Positions 55,386-62,973 of a DNA stretch of 64,000 nucleotides are shown here, piece by piece. Positions within the stretch are counted from its first letter, which is position 1; each line of letters begins with the position of its first letter. A program made the translations under genes and the position numbers. Under the pieces are notes generated by a model. It was not told the DNA's origin. It ran no database searches and saw only the letters and a list, made by a program, of their open reading frames with translations. Origin of the DNA: JBEOJY01 sp040275305 (lineage in GTDB: Bacteria > Pseudomonadota > Alphaproteobacteria > UBA9219); the NCBI GenBank assembly GCA_040275305.1, contig JBEOJY010000022.1, positions 1-64,000 on the forward strand, in the 5' to 3' direction.

Positions 55386-55625
55386 ATGGCTCAGGAATTC
55401 GAAGCCCGTTATGCCTCCAGCTCGACCGACGAAACTCTCGAACGGTTGGTGGCGATGACAAACCAGACCAATCTGGTGGCACTCGACAAAACTCTTTCCG
55501 CTATCCGTCGTTCGCAGATTTGCTATGCCGCTGCGGCAGCCCGCGTGGGCAGCATCGGCGAGCGTATCGTGCGCGCGGCCCATGAAGTCGGTATGACTTT
55601 GCCTCCGCATCAAAGAGCTTGCTGA
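55386..55625 (+). CDS. small protein, unknown (79 aa)
   Basis: A helical protein with no signal peptide (SSSTDETLERLVAMTNQTNL, then VARAAHEVG-like VRAAHEVGMTL). The family was not recognised. An ACTTAGGATC stretch before the ATG gives an AGGA ribosome site 7-8 bases away. It sits in an AT-rich area with other small genes of unknown function. Confidence 0.5.
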   Translation: MAQEFEARYASSSTDETLERLVAMTNQTNLVALDKTLSAIRRSQICYAAAAARVGSIGERIVRAAHEVGMTLPPHQRAC

Positions 55626-55858
55626 AGACTGGTGGCGGTTTACGTCATTCCCTGCTTAGTCTCTCTGCTTGTCTTCCTTTGTGGCCCCCCGCCTCATTCC
55701 GCTCTCATCACGATAATTAAGCGGATTTTGTCTTCCCCGTAGCCCGTATCTGTATTAGGCTTAGCTTAGTGTTTAGATTCGCGTTGTAAAGACTGGGTTC
55801 TTCAGTTAAAGACAGCGCAGTTTTTTTCATATGAATCTAGCGTTAAGGTAGGCTTGCC

Positions 55859-56098
55859 ATGGTTAACTCGGTTAGCAATCAGTCGCTTTCCCAAACGCAG
55901 GGGTTTTCGCATCGCTCGCAGAGTCAAAATACAGCAAGCGTTGTGGCCACTAAACTACAGGAACCGACTGTACTTACACAATCGAAGGCGTCTTCGAGTT
56001 TTTCATTAGCCTCTGCCGCTGGCAGCGGGGAAGCGCAACAGGCTGCGCAGCCGCAAGGTTATATGCCGCGAGGCAGCATTGTTGATGTGCTTGCCTGA
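55859..56098 (+). CDS. small Ser/Gln-rich protein, unknown
   Basis: A 79-residue protein, unusually rich in Ser and Gln and probably disordered for the first 60 residues. It ends in a defined motif (YMPRGSIVDVLA). An AAGG lies 7-8 bases upstream of the ATG. It is the kind of small protein known only from alphaproteobacteria; I cannot name a family. Confidence 0.45.
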   Translation: MVNSVSNQSLSQTQGFSHRSQSQNTASVVATKLQEPTVLTQSKASSSFSLASAAGSGEAQQAAQPQGYMPRGSIVDVLA

Positions 56099-56325
56099 GG
56101 TTGCGAAGCTCATCGAGCTATGTTGCGCCCCATCAAAACTTTTCAGATTATAGCAGGATAGAATAACGCGATCGCGGGAATTTGGCATTGTTGTCGCCAA
56201 GAGTAACAAGGCAACATGGCGATAGGATTGCCGTTTTACTTTTTGTTTCAGTTTTTAATCGCTCTGCGGCTTGATTCTTCGCCTCTTCCTTGAGGATTGC
56301 GAAGCCTACTCACAATCGCGTTAAC

Positions 56326-56627
56326 TTATACTCCGTAGGATTGGAAAGCCGAAAACGCAACAAGGGCCGTCATCGCGAAGAGCCCTCTTCGGGCGACGAC
56401 GCGATCCAGAGTCGGCGGCGATGTCCTGTGGGATTCTGGATTGCTTCCGCCGTCGTTGCTACGCAACTATGGCGGACAGGTCGCCCCCAAGAAGGGGGCT
56501 CGCAATGACGGTCCTTGCGGGAATCTCCTCGCGATTGACGGCCCTTCTGCCAGGATTGTCTTTCATGAGCCACAAGAAGCGCTTTCCGGGCCAGTCATTT
56601 TTCGGGTTTCCAATCATACGGAGTATA
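56326..56627. repeat. TIR element, family A, large form copy 2
   Basis: About 302 bp. The left end TATACTCCGTAGGATTGG and the right end CCAATCATACGGAGTATA are inverted repeats of about 29 bp with few mismatches. The core at 56421-56522 is nearly the exact reverse complement of 53318-53417. The right flank matches the other copy in the same sense. The right end abuts the family C element at 56628. Confidence 0.85.
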
Positions 56628-56879
56628 CCCTACACGTTAACGCATTGTTGGATAACAAAACTTATCTTGGCCGAAAGTCTCATGTGTGGACGGCGCAAGC
56701 CGGAATCCAGCTTGCGAGCGGCAGCGAGAGGAAAAGAACGAATTCACGGCCTGCGATCAAGGGTGCGCTTTTGACTCCTTCGCGCCGCAGACGCGGCGTT
56801 GCTGGATTCCGGCTTTCGCCGGAATGACGCGGACGGTCACAACGAATCTTGTTTTGTAGCAATGAGTTAATGTGTAGGG
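56628..56879. repeat. TIR element, family C
   Basis: About 252 bp, from CCCTACACGTTAACGCATTG to CAATGAGTTAATGTGTAGGG, inverted ends with two mismatches in 20. The core includes GCCGGAATCCAGCTTGCG and GCTTTCGCCGGAATGACGC, the same hairpin family as in 24452-24669. It begins at the base after the family A element ends. Confidence 0.8.
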
Positions 56880-57050
56880 TAGCGTGTCATTATGCCGAAA
56901 TCGTTAGCAACTTTAATTCTGCCCTGATGGGCGCCCGCCTTCGCGGACGTGATGCCTTGCTGTCTGAGTGTTTTTGGGAAGCATCACGTTCCCTCCACCG
57001 GGGTTGCCCATCACAGACAACCCCAAGTCCGGGAGCTTCAACCAACTCGC

Positions 57051-57461
57051 TTACGCGACCTTGCTGCTCTTTTGCACGATCTTAGTGATGGCTGTGTTGG
57101 TGTATTGCGCGACTGGATCCATCGCTTCTTTGGTCATGCGGGCGGAGATTTCAGAAATTTTTCCGGTCCCTACCATCCAGCATTCAAACAGGTCTTTCAT
57201 GAATTCCGTTTGAATGTCGACCAATTCACGGGGGTTCTTGACGCTGGAGAGCGTTTTGCTCACGTTCATTACGCGATTTACGCTGTCTTGCATCAAACTT
57301 CCGGCACTGCGCGACGATTCATCGAGGCCGCGCGTCACGGCGGTGGCCGATTTCATCGCAACATCGACCGATTCGCGCGCGAGGCAATTCATTTCCTCGC
57401 AAAGTTGCGCAAGATTCTGGGCGACCTTTTCGACCTGTTCGTTGGGGAATACGTTGTTCAT
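57051..57461 (-). CDS. phasin family protein
   Basis: Phasins coat polyhydroxyalkanoate granules. From the ATG at 57461, with AGGAG 7-8 bases upstream, the product is 136 residues of nearly continuous amphipathic helix (VAQNLAQLCEEMNCLARESV; FMKDLFECWMVGTGKISEIS), as in the Phasin_2 type. A longer frame from 57629 would add 56 Lys/Ala/Pro-rich residues and has GGAGG only 3 bases before its ATG, so it is less likely. No pha biosynthesis gene is in the window. Confidence 0.75.
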   Translation of the reverse strand: MNNVFPNEQVEKVAQNLAQLCEEMNCLARESVDVAMKSATAVTRGLDESSRSAGSLMQDSVNRVMNVSKTLSSVKNPRELVDIQTEFMKDLFECWMVGTGKISEISARMTKEAMDPVAQYTNTAITKIVQKSSKVA

Positions 57462-57879
57462 GGTTGATCTCCTTTGATACTGGCTATTCGGTTGCGTGAT
57501 AGTTTCCAAATTTCGCGATGCGCTTGCGCCGCCCTGCGGCAAAGAAGCGGGAGATGTTGCATCTTTCCGTTTTCTTTGCGCCGGTTTTCGCTTCGCTTTC
57601 GCTGGCGATTGCTCTGATCTTGACGACATGTGCCTCCATCGACCTGCACATTACGGTTATTTGAGCGCCTTGACATTTTCCCCATGTGGAAACTTGCCCT
57701 TGGGAGACAGGGCCCTTTGTCGGATCATCTGGATTGACCCTGACCGCATCTGCTTGCTCTGGAACGCACTCAGGCGATTCTTGCAACCGCTCCGACACTT
57801 CACGCTCCTTTCTTCATGCTGCGTTGCAACATGGTAAATCCGCTCTTCCAACTCGTCAAGTGTCCTTACGATTTTTAGT

Positions 57880-58106
57880 TATACTCCGTTTCCTTGAAAG
57901 CACGAAAAAGGACCGTCATTCCGAAAAATTTTCTTTTCGGATTGCGAAGCAAGCTGATAAGAAAATTTATGCGGAATCCGCTGTTTTTCATGAGGTTTGG
58001 ACAAGATCGGATTCCGCATCTCCGCTTTCCGACCTGAGGGGTCGGAAGCTTCGTGCGGAATGACAGCCCTTTTTGCTTTTTCGGATTTTCAATCGTACAG
58101 AGTATA
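57880..58106. repeat. TIR element, family A, short form copy 2
   Basis: About 227 bp, from TATACTCCG to AGAGTATA, nearly the same as 8582-8806. Shared inner segments are GATTGCGAAGCAAGCTGAT, GACAAGATCGGATTCCGC and CGGAATGACAGCCC. Its right end reads open into the upstream part of the carboxypeptidase frame, which explains the false N-terminal extension of that gene. Confidence 0.8.
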
Positions 58107-58207
58107 CCTGCCTTCAAACTGCTTGCATTCGCGCGCGCAAAATCTCAGAGTTGAGTATCCTGATGTTTTTCTCCTCCGTTGACAGTCCCTTTCCGGGTTT
58201 GCGCCTC

Positions 58208-59524
58208 ATGCCTTACTTACGCCTTGTCCATTCGCCGCGTTTGATTTTAGCCGTTTGTCTTGCTTTCGTTTTGGCGATTGTGGCGGCTCCTTCGCCAGCT
58301 TTCGCTAAAAAACAGTCCCATCACCGTTCTTCTCATAGCCGCGCCACCGTTTCGCGCAGCGCCGAGTATTCGGATATCGTGATTGAGGCTGATGGCGGTC
58401 GGATTTTGCATTCGGTCAATTCCGATTCCGTGCGCCACCCGGCTTCCTTGACCAAGATGATGACGCTTTATTTGACGTTTCAGGCTTTGGAGGCTGGCCG
58501 TATCGGTCTCAATCAATATCTACCCGTTTCGGCCTACGCGGCAGAACAGTCTCCATCTAAATTAGGGCTGCGTCCGGGCCATCGCATTAAGGTTGAAGAC
58601 GCGATTCTTGGCCTTGTCACGCAATCGGCGAACGATGCCGCAGTGGTTCTGGCGGAATGGTTGGGCGGAAGCGAATCGCGTTTCGCGCAAATGATGACGC
58701 GGCAGGCGCAAGCGCTCGGCATGACAAAGACGCGATTCCAGAACGCTTCGGGGCTTCCGAACGACGCGCAAGTGACGACGGCTCATGACATGGCGGTGCT
58801 TGGCCTCGCGCTGTTCGAGCATTTCCCTCAATTTTATCCTTATTTTAGCACGGAGAACTTTACGTACGGCGGCATTAACCACGACAACCACAATCATTTG
58901 ATGGAGCGTTACGACGGGATGGACGGGATCAAGACTGGCTATATTCGAGCCTCAGGATTCAATCTTGTCGCGTCGGCCAAGCGACGCGATGCGCGCCTGA
59001 TTGGAGTCGTCTTTGGCGGCAAGTCCGCTGTCACGCGCGACAACCGCATGGCTAGTCTTCTTGATCAGTCGTTCGAGAAATTGCGGCGCGAGCGAACGAA
59101 TATCGCCAGCGCGGACGATTCCGAAGCGGCGCAAGGCGACGCGAGCGATGACGCGGATTCCGACCGTCCAACAGGCGCAACGATCCGGGTTCCGACCAAA
59201 ACTCTTGCCATGTTTCAGCCACGCGCCAGCGAATCAAAACGCTCCAGGGGCGGGGACGATACTTCTTTGGCGGGGAATTCCAATTGGGGCGTTCAGATCG
59301 GCTCCTATAGCTCTCCGGAAATCGCGCGGCAGGCCATCGCCAATCTGGTGGGCGTGATGCCGCAGGTTCTCGGCAGCGCCGATCCGCAGATTACGGTGGC
59401 GGGCAATGGCAGCGCCGCGCTATATCGCGCCAGACTGTTGTCGCTTGACGCCAAAACAGCGCAAGCGGTGTGCGGCTGGATGATCAAGCAAGGCCTGAAC
59501 TGCTTGACTGTCAACCAGCAATAG
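58208..59524 (+). CDS. dacA: D-alanyl-D-alanine carboxypeptidase with SPOR domain
   Basis: This penicillin-binding protein trims the last D-Ala of stem peptides in the periplasm. From the ATG at 58208 a signal peptide runs to about AFA-KK. The catalytic motifs are ASLTKMM (active Ser and Lys), TQSANDAA (SxN) and GIKTGYI (KTG). The final 80 residues (GVQIGSYSSPEIARQAIANL) form a SPOR domain that binds denuded septal glycan, placing it at the division site. The ribosome site is unclear; 58163 is another start. The frame back to 58073 runs into a repeat element. Confidence 0.9.
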   Translation: MPYLRLVHSPRLILAVCLAFVLAIVAAPSPAFAKKQSHHRSSHSRATVSRSAEYSDIVIEADGGRILHSVNSDSVRHPASLTKMMTLYLTFQALEAGRIGLNQYLPVSAYAAEQSPSKLGLRPGHRIKVEDAILGLVTQSANDAAVVLAEWLGGSESRFAQMMTRQAQALGMTKTRFQNASGLPNDAQVTTAHDMAVLGLALFEHFPQFYPYFSTENFTYGGINHDNHNHLMERYDGMDGIKTGYIRASGFNLVASAKRRDARLIGVVFGGKSAVTRDNRMASLLDQSFEKLRRERTNIASADDSEAAQGDASDDADSDRPTGATIRVPTKTLAMFQPRASESKRSRGGDDTSLAGNSNWGVQIGSYSSPEIARQAIANLVGVMPQVLGSADPQITVAGNGSAALYRARLLSLDAKTAQAVCGWMIKQGLNCLTVNQQ

Positions 59525-59544
59525 CTTTTTTCGCGGGGTGTTTC

Positions 59545-60777
59545 TTGAGTCGCATCGCTTCTACGCCGCTTGCCGTCAGCTGGGTTATGGCTTCGATTTC
59601 CGGCTACGGAATTTATGGCTTACAAATCGTTATGGAGTACCTGCGTCGCGGAGGAAAACAGGTCATTTTGCCCAGTCAGCCTGTGCTGCCTCGTCTCGAC
59701 GGGTTGGAAGGATTATCTCCGCTCGCGCGATACAGGCTGGAGCCTTACTTCGAGCTGTCGCGGAGGCTTTCGGCGTGGAGAGGACAGAACCCCGAAGCGA
59801 TTCTCGGCTTTCGCCATCCCGTTTTGCATGGTTGCAGCGCCGACTTCGCTGGATTTCCCGGTCAGGATAAAATATGGGGCGAACCGAACGTCGCGTGCTG
59901 CGCGATGGAGCATGTCGGGTGTTCGGAACATGGGTTGAAGCTTTCGAAAAACTACGATCTCTTTATCGCTATTTCACGGTGGAACCAACAAATACTTCAA
60001 AGTTGCGAGCTGGGCGGACCAACACATCTTTGTTATCAGGGCATTGATCCGGTTTTATTCGCGCCGGGGGCCAAGTCAGGCCTTTTTTCTGATCGTTTCG
60101 TTGTTTTTTCTGGTGGAAAATTCGAATTTCGCAAGGGACAGGATATCGTCATCACGGCCTTCAAGCGATTTCGCGAGAAGCATCCCGACGCTTTGCTTGT
60201 CGCGTGCTGGCAAAATCTGATGGGTTCGCACCCCCTTCCCTTCCAGCTTGCCGGGCATTGCGAGGATGTTCCGGAAATGGCACAGGATTTCGGCCTCAGG
60301 ATTTCTGAATGGATTCTCAAGCAGGGCTTGCCTCCTGACAGCTTCATAGATTTGTCTTTCACTCAAAATCACATGATGCCGCCCGTCTTGCGCGATTGCG
60401 ATGTGGCGATTTTTCCCAATAGATGCGAGGGCGGCACTAATCTCGTCGCGATGGAGGCGATGGCGTGCGGCATTCCGACCTATGTTTCCTACAACACCGG
60501 ACAGAAGGATCTTGTCGATTTGATCGGCTGCCCAGCGTTTTCACATCAGAAAGAAGTTAGATCCGCTCCTTCCGTCAAGACTTTGCAGGACTGGGGCGAG
60601 ACGGACGTGGAGGAGGTCGTCGCGGCGATGGAGTCTGTCTATCATCGGCGCGAAGATGCGCGGCGCGATGCGGAACGGCTATCGGTTAAGCTGCGAGAAC
60701 AATGGGCATGGGGTCCCCTCAACTCCAAGCTTCTGGATATCGTTTACGAGCATAGCGTAGAGAGCAAGGCGGCATGA
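59545..60777 (+). CDS. glycosyltransferase family 4-like protein
   Basis: A GT-B glycosyltransferase of about 410 residues. The C-terminal half has FSGGKFEFRKGQDIVI, VAIFPNRCEGGTNLVAMEAMACGIPT with the donor-binding Glu (the E-x7-E type), and YVSYNTGQ. The N-terminal GYGIYGLQIVMEYLRRGG is the usual acceptor-domain start. The TTG at 59545 (GGGGTG just before) is the likely start; an ATG at 59587 is the alternative. It lies 20 bases after dacA and is followed by a second transferase gene one base later. Confidence 0.8.
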   Translation: MSRIASTPLAVSWVMASISGYGIYGLQIVMEYLRRGGKQVILPSQPVLPRLDGLEGLSPLARYRLEPYFELSRRLSAWRGQNPEAILGFRHPVLHGCSADFAGFPGQDKIWGEPNVACCAMEHVGCSEHGLKLSKNYDLFIAISRWNQQILQSCELGGPTHLCYQGIDPVLFAPGAKSGLFSDRFVVFSGGKFEFRKGQDIVITAFKRFREKHPDALLVACWQNLMGSHPLPFQLAGHCEDVPEMAQDFGLRISEWILKQGLPPDSFIDLSFTQNHMMPPVLRDCDVAIFPNRCEGGTNLVAMEAMACGIPTYVSYNTGQKDLVDLIGCPAFSHQKEVRSAPSVKTLQDWGETDVEEVVAAMESVYHRREDARRDAERLSVKLREQWAWGPLNSKLLDIVYEHSVESKAA

Positions 60778-60778
60778 G

Positions 60779-61519
60779 ATGATTAAACCCTTGATCGTCG
60801 TCGGGACGCCGTGTTTCGGCGGGCTGGTTGCGCAGGATTACACGATGTCGCTGCTCAGCCTTGCGGCGGCGGCACAGCAGGCGAAATTCGATATGGCCGT
60901 CGTCATGCTGGGGAACGACGCGCTGATTACGCGCGGGCGCAGCGCCATCGTCGCCCGGTTTCTCGATATGCCGGGGGCGACTCATTTGCTGTTCGTCGAT
61001 TCCGATATTTCCTTCGATCCGGCGCAGGTTGTAAGAATGCTACGGTTCGACAAGGACTTCGTTGCGGGCCTGTATCCCGCCAAGGTCATTGACTGGCAAG
61101 GCGCGGCAGAGCGATTTCATCCGCAGGGCGAGGGGTTGGACGAAGCGGGGTTGCGTTATGTTGGGGATTTATGCGTCGGAGCGGAGGCGCGCCGCGAGGA
61201 CGGTTTCGCGACGGCGACCTACGCAGGAACAGGATTTCAACTGATCAAGCGCGGGGCGTTCGAGCGGATGATTGCGGCCTATCCCGAAACCCAATACAGC
61301 AACATCCATGCGTGGCCGCCGCAGGGCGGTAGCGACAATCTCTACGCCCTGTTCGATTGCGTGATCGACAAGGATACGGGTGCTTACTTAAGCGAAGATT
61401 TCGCGTTCTGCCGCAGATGGAGGGCCATCGGGGGCGAAATCTGGCTCGACCTGCAAAGCCGCCTCAACCACTGCGGCCCCTATACTTATCGGGGCAACGC
61501 AGCGGCGAGGTTTGGTTAA
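60779..61519 (+). CDS. GT-A type glycosyltransferase-like protein
   Basis: A 246-residue protein with the nucleotide-sugar DxD region LLFVDSDISFDP, an early IVVGTPCFGG, and later TYAGTGFQLIKRGAF and SEDFAFCRRWRAIGG (the ED pair of the catalytic region). It is shorter than typical family 2 enzymes and lacks membrane helices. It begins one base after the preceding transferase ends, so both should act on the same glycan. The glycan cannot be named. Confidence 0.72.
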   Translation: MIKPLIVVGTPCFGGLVAQDYTMSLLSLAAAAQQAKFDMAVVMLGNDALITRGRSAIVARFLDMPGATHLLFVDSDISFDPAQVVRMLRFDKDFVAGLYPAKVIDWQGAAERFHPQGEGLDEAGLRYVGDLCVGAEARREDGFATATYAGTGFQLIKRGAFERMIAAYPETQYSNIHAWPPQGGSDNLYALFDCVIDKDTGAYLSEDFAFCRRWRAIGGEIWLDLQSRLNHCGPYTYRGNAAARFG

Positions 61520-61528
61520 ATTCAATTT

Positions 61529-61747
61529 CTAGGGCTGACAGGACTGCGCTCTGGTTGGGCGTCTTTTTCTCCCGTCTGGTCTCTTCAGGTATTGCGCTTT
61601 CCAAGTAGGTTCTTGCGCCATGTTCCCGCTTGGTTGCTCCTGTGTTGGAAACACAATGATTTGTCCCACTGGCTTCCTGTCGCGCGTAACGTTATAGACG
61701 CATTTGTCTTCTGTGCTTCCTTCTATATCTTTTAATATTTGTGTCAT
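61529..61747 (-). CDS. small protein, unknown (72 aa)
   Basis: Starts at 61747 with GGGAGAG 6-8 bases upstream. The N-terminal part (MTQILKDIEGSTED) is acidic; the second half is basic (KAQYLKRPDGRKRRPTRA). Family not recognised. It ends 9 bases from the convergent transferase. Confidence 0.45.
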   Translation of the reverse strand: MTQILKDIEGSTEDKCVYNVTRDRKPVGQIIVFPTQEQPSGNMAQEPTWKAQYLKRPDGRKRRPTRAQSCQP

Positions 61748-61879
61748 TTTTACTCTCCCCAATTTGCAGCGGCAGGCCTAGCCAGCCGACAGCGTCTGTC
61801 ATTCCCCGCTTTACAATAGACGCGGAGAATTGAAGCCCTTTGATCCGCGCAATTGCGGCGATGGGGGAGGTTCAGGCTT

Positions 61880-62040
61880 TGGGAAGAGATAATTAAGGCT
61901 CTGCCCGCGCGTTGAAGGTCACCCATCCAGGGACCACAGCGCGGGGGCTTATCTTTGACGGATAAGCCTTGGCCGTGGCGCTTTAGCTAGTGGTAACGCG
62001 GCAGCAAGCTGCTCCTGTCAAATCCCGCGAGCTTTTTTTA
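61880..62040 (+). ncRNA. candidate structured RNA with terminator
   Basis: A 600-base gap contains a compact set of hairpins. CCCGCGC (61904-61910) pairs with GCGCGGG (61939-61945). GGCTTATC (61946-61953) pairs with GATAAGCC (61961-61968). GCCGTG (61972-61977) pairs with CGCGGC (61997-62002). An outer stem may join GCTTTGGGA (61876-61884) to TCCCGCGAGC (62023-62032). A T7 run at 62033-62039 follows directly. Together they look like a free small RNA of about 160 bases. I could not match it to 6S, SRP, RNase P or tmRNA. Confidence 0.4.
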
Positions 62041-62369
62041 AGAGGAAGCCAACCTCAGTACAATCATGGAAACACAAGAGCGGATTCTCGTCAAGCCTAG
62101 AAATGCTTTCGACATGCATTCTTGGCAGCCCCCAAGCTCTTCATTGGCTTCACGAAGACAACCATTGCGCAATGACGGTCCATTCCGCAAGGATGTCCTC
62201 TGCCCCCATCAAGAACGGGCGTGGGAGTTACCGCTCCTGTTAATTTCCCATAAGTTATTACCTATAATAGATTTTTCCCATTTATTCGCTTGACTCGGGC
62301 CCCCAACATCTTCTAGCTACCTGATTATTCCCATTTTTAATGGGATATCTCTTTTGTCAGGAGCTTGCC

Positions 62370-62879
62370 ATGGCCGTTGCCCACCGCCGTCCCCCCGTTG
62401 CCTCAGACCGACGCTTGCGTCCCAACAGGGAGGGCGTGTCGGACTATGGGCCGCGCGAGCGTTGGCAGCATTCTGGGCGCGCGTTGGAACGCACGGAACG
62501 CGAGGGGATTCTTGCGGCGCGGGCGACCGAGGAACATGTGCTGGATGTCCTCGGATTGCTGGGGATTCTCTCCTCCCGTCAGCGCGGCGCCGCTCTGGCG
62601 CTCAAGCAGGATTTTCAACAGGCGAGCCTGTCCGAGCATGTGACAAGCGGGTATAATCCCGTGCGAGTCGATCAAAGCCCAACGCCCGGCACGCGCGACC
62701 GCACCGATGCGGAAGAAGCCGCCTACAGCCGCTGGAGGGCCGCCGCGAAATCGCTTGGCGCTCGACATTCCGGCGTGGTGCTGGCGACGGTTTGTTATGA
62801 TCAATCCCCCTGCCCCGCCCAAATCGCTCTTTTGCGCGAGGGGTTGGAAAGGCTGGCGCGGTGGTACAGGATGGCATGA
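62370..62879 (+). CDS. DUF6456-like protein
   Basis: The product from 62370 (AGGAG 8-9 bases upstream) is 169 residues. Its last 95 match the general pattern of the DUF6456 domain known from alphaproteobacteria: ALKQDFQQASLSEHVTSGYN, then SRWRAAAKSLGARHSGVVLATVCYDQ and LLREGLERLARWY. The first 50 residues are basic and disordered. Function unknown; relatives sometimes carry helix-turn-helix domains, which are not evident here. Confidence 0.55.
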   Translation: MAVAHRRPPVASDRRLRPNREGVSDYGPRERWQHSGRALERTEREGILAARATEEHVLDVLGLLGILSSRQRGAALALKQDFQQASLSEHVTSGYNPVRVDQSPTPGTRDRTDAEEAAYSRWRAAAKSLGARHSGVVLATVCYDQSPCPAQIALLREGLERLARWYRMA

Positions 62880-62973
62880 CCCCTTTATTTTCGTAGATTA
62901 TATGCTATTTCTTGTGTTTCCTCGCTTTTATTGAGAGCGAGGCAGCCATTGCATTTGAAAGGCGCATGATCCC

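Noticed and set aside
53259..56879. Repeats considered as a CRISPR array
   Set aside because: Copies are long, far apart, variable in core and have terminal inverted repeats; no regular spacing and no cas genes.
61880..62040. Considered as a tRNA because of a D-arm-like segment
   Set aside because: Anticodon and acceptor arms of correct length cannot be formed.
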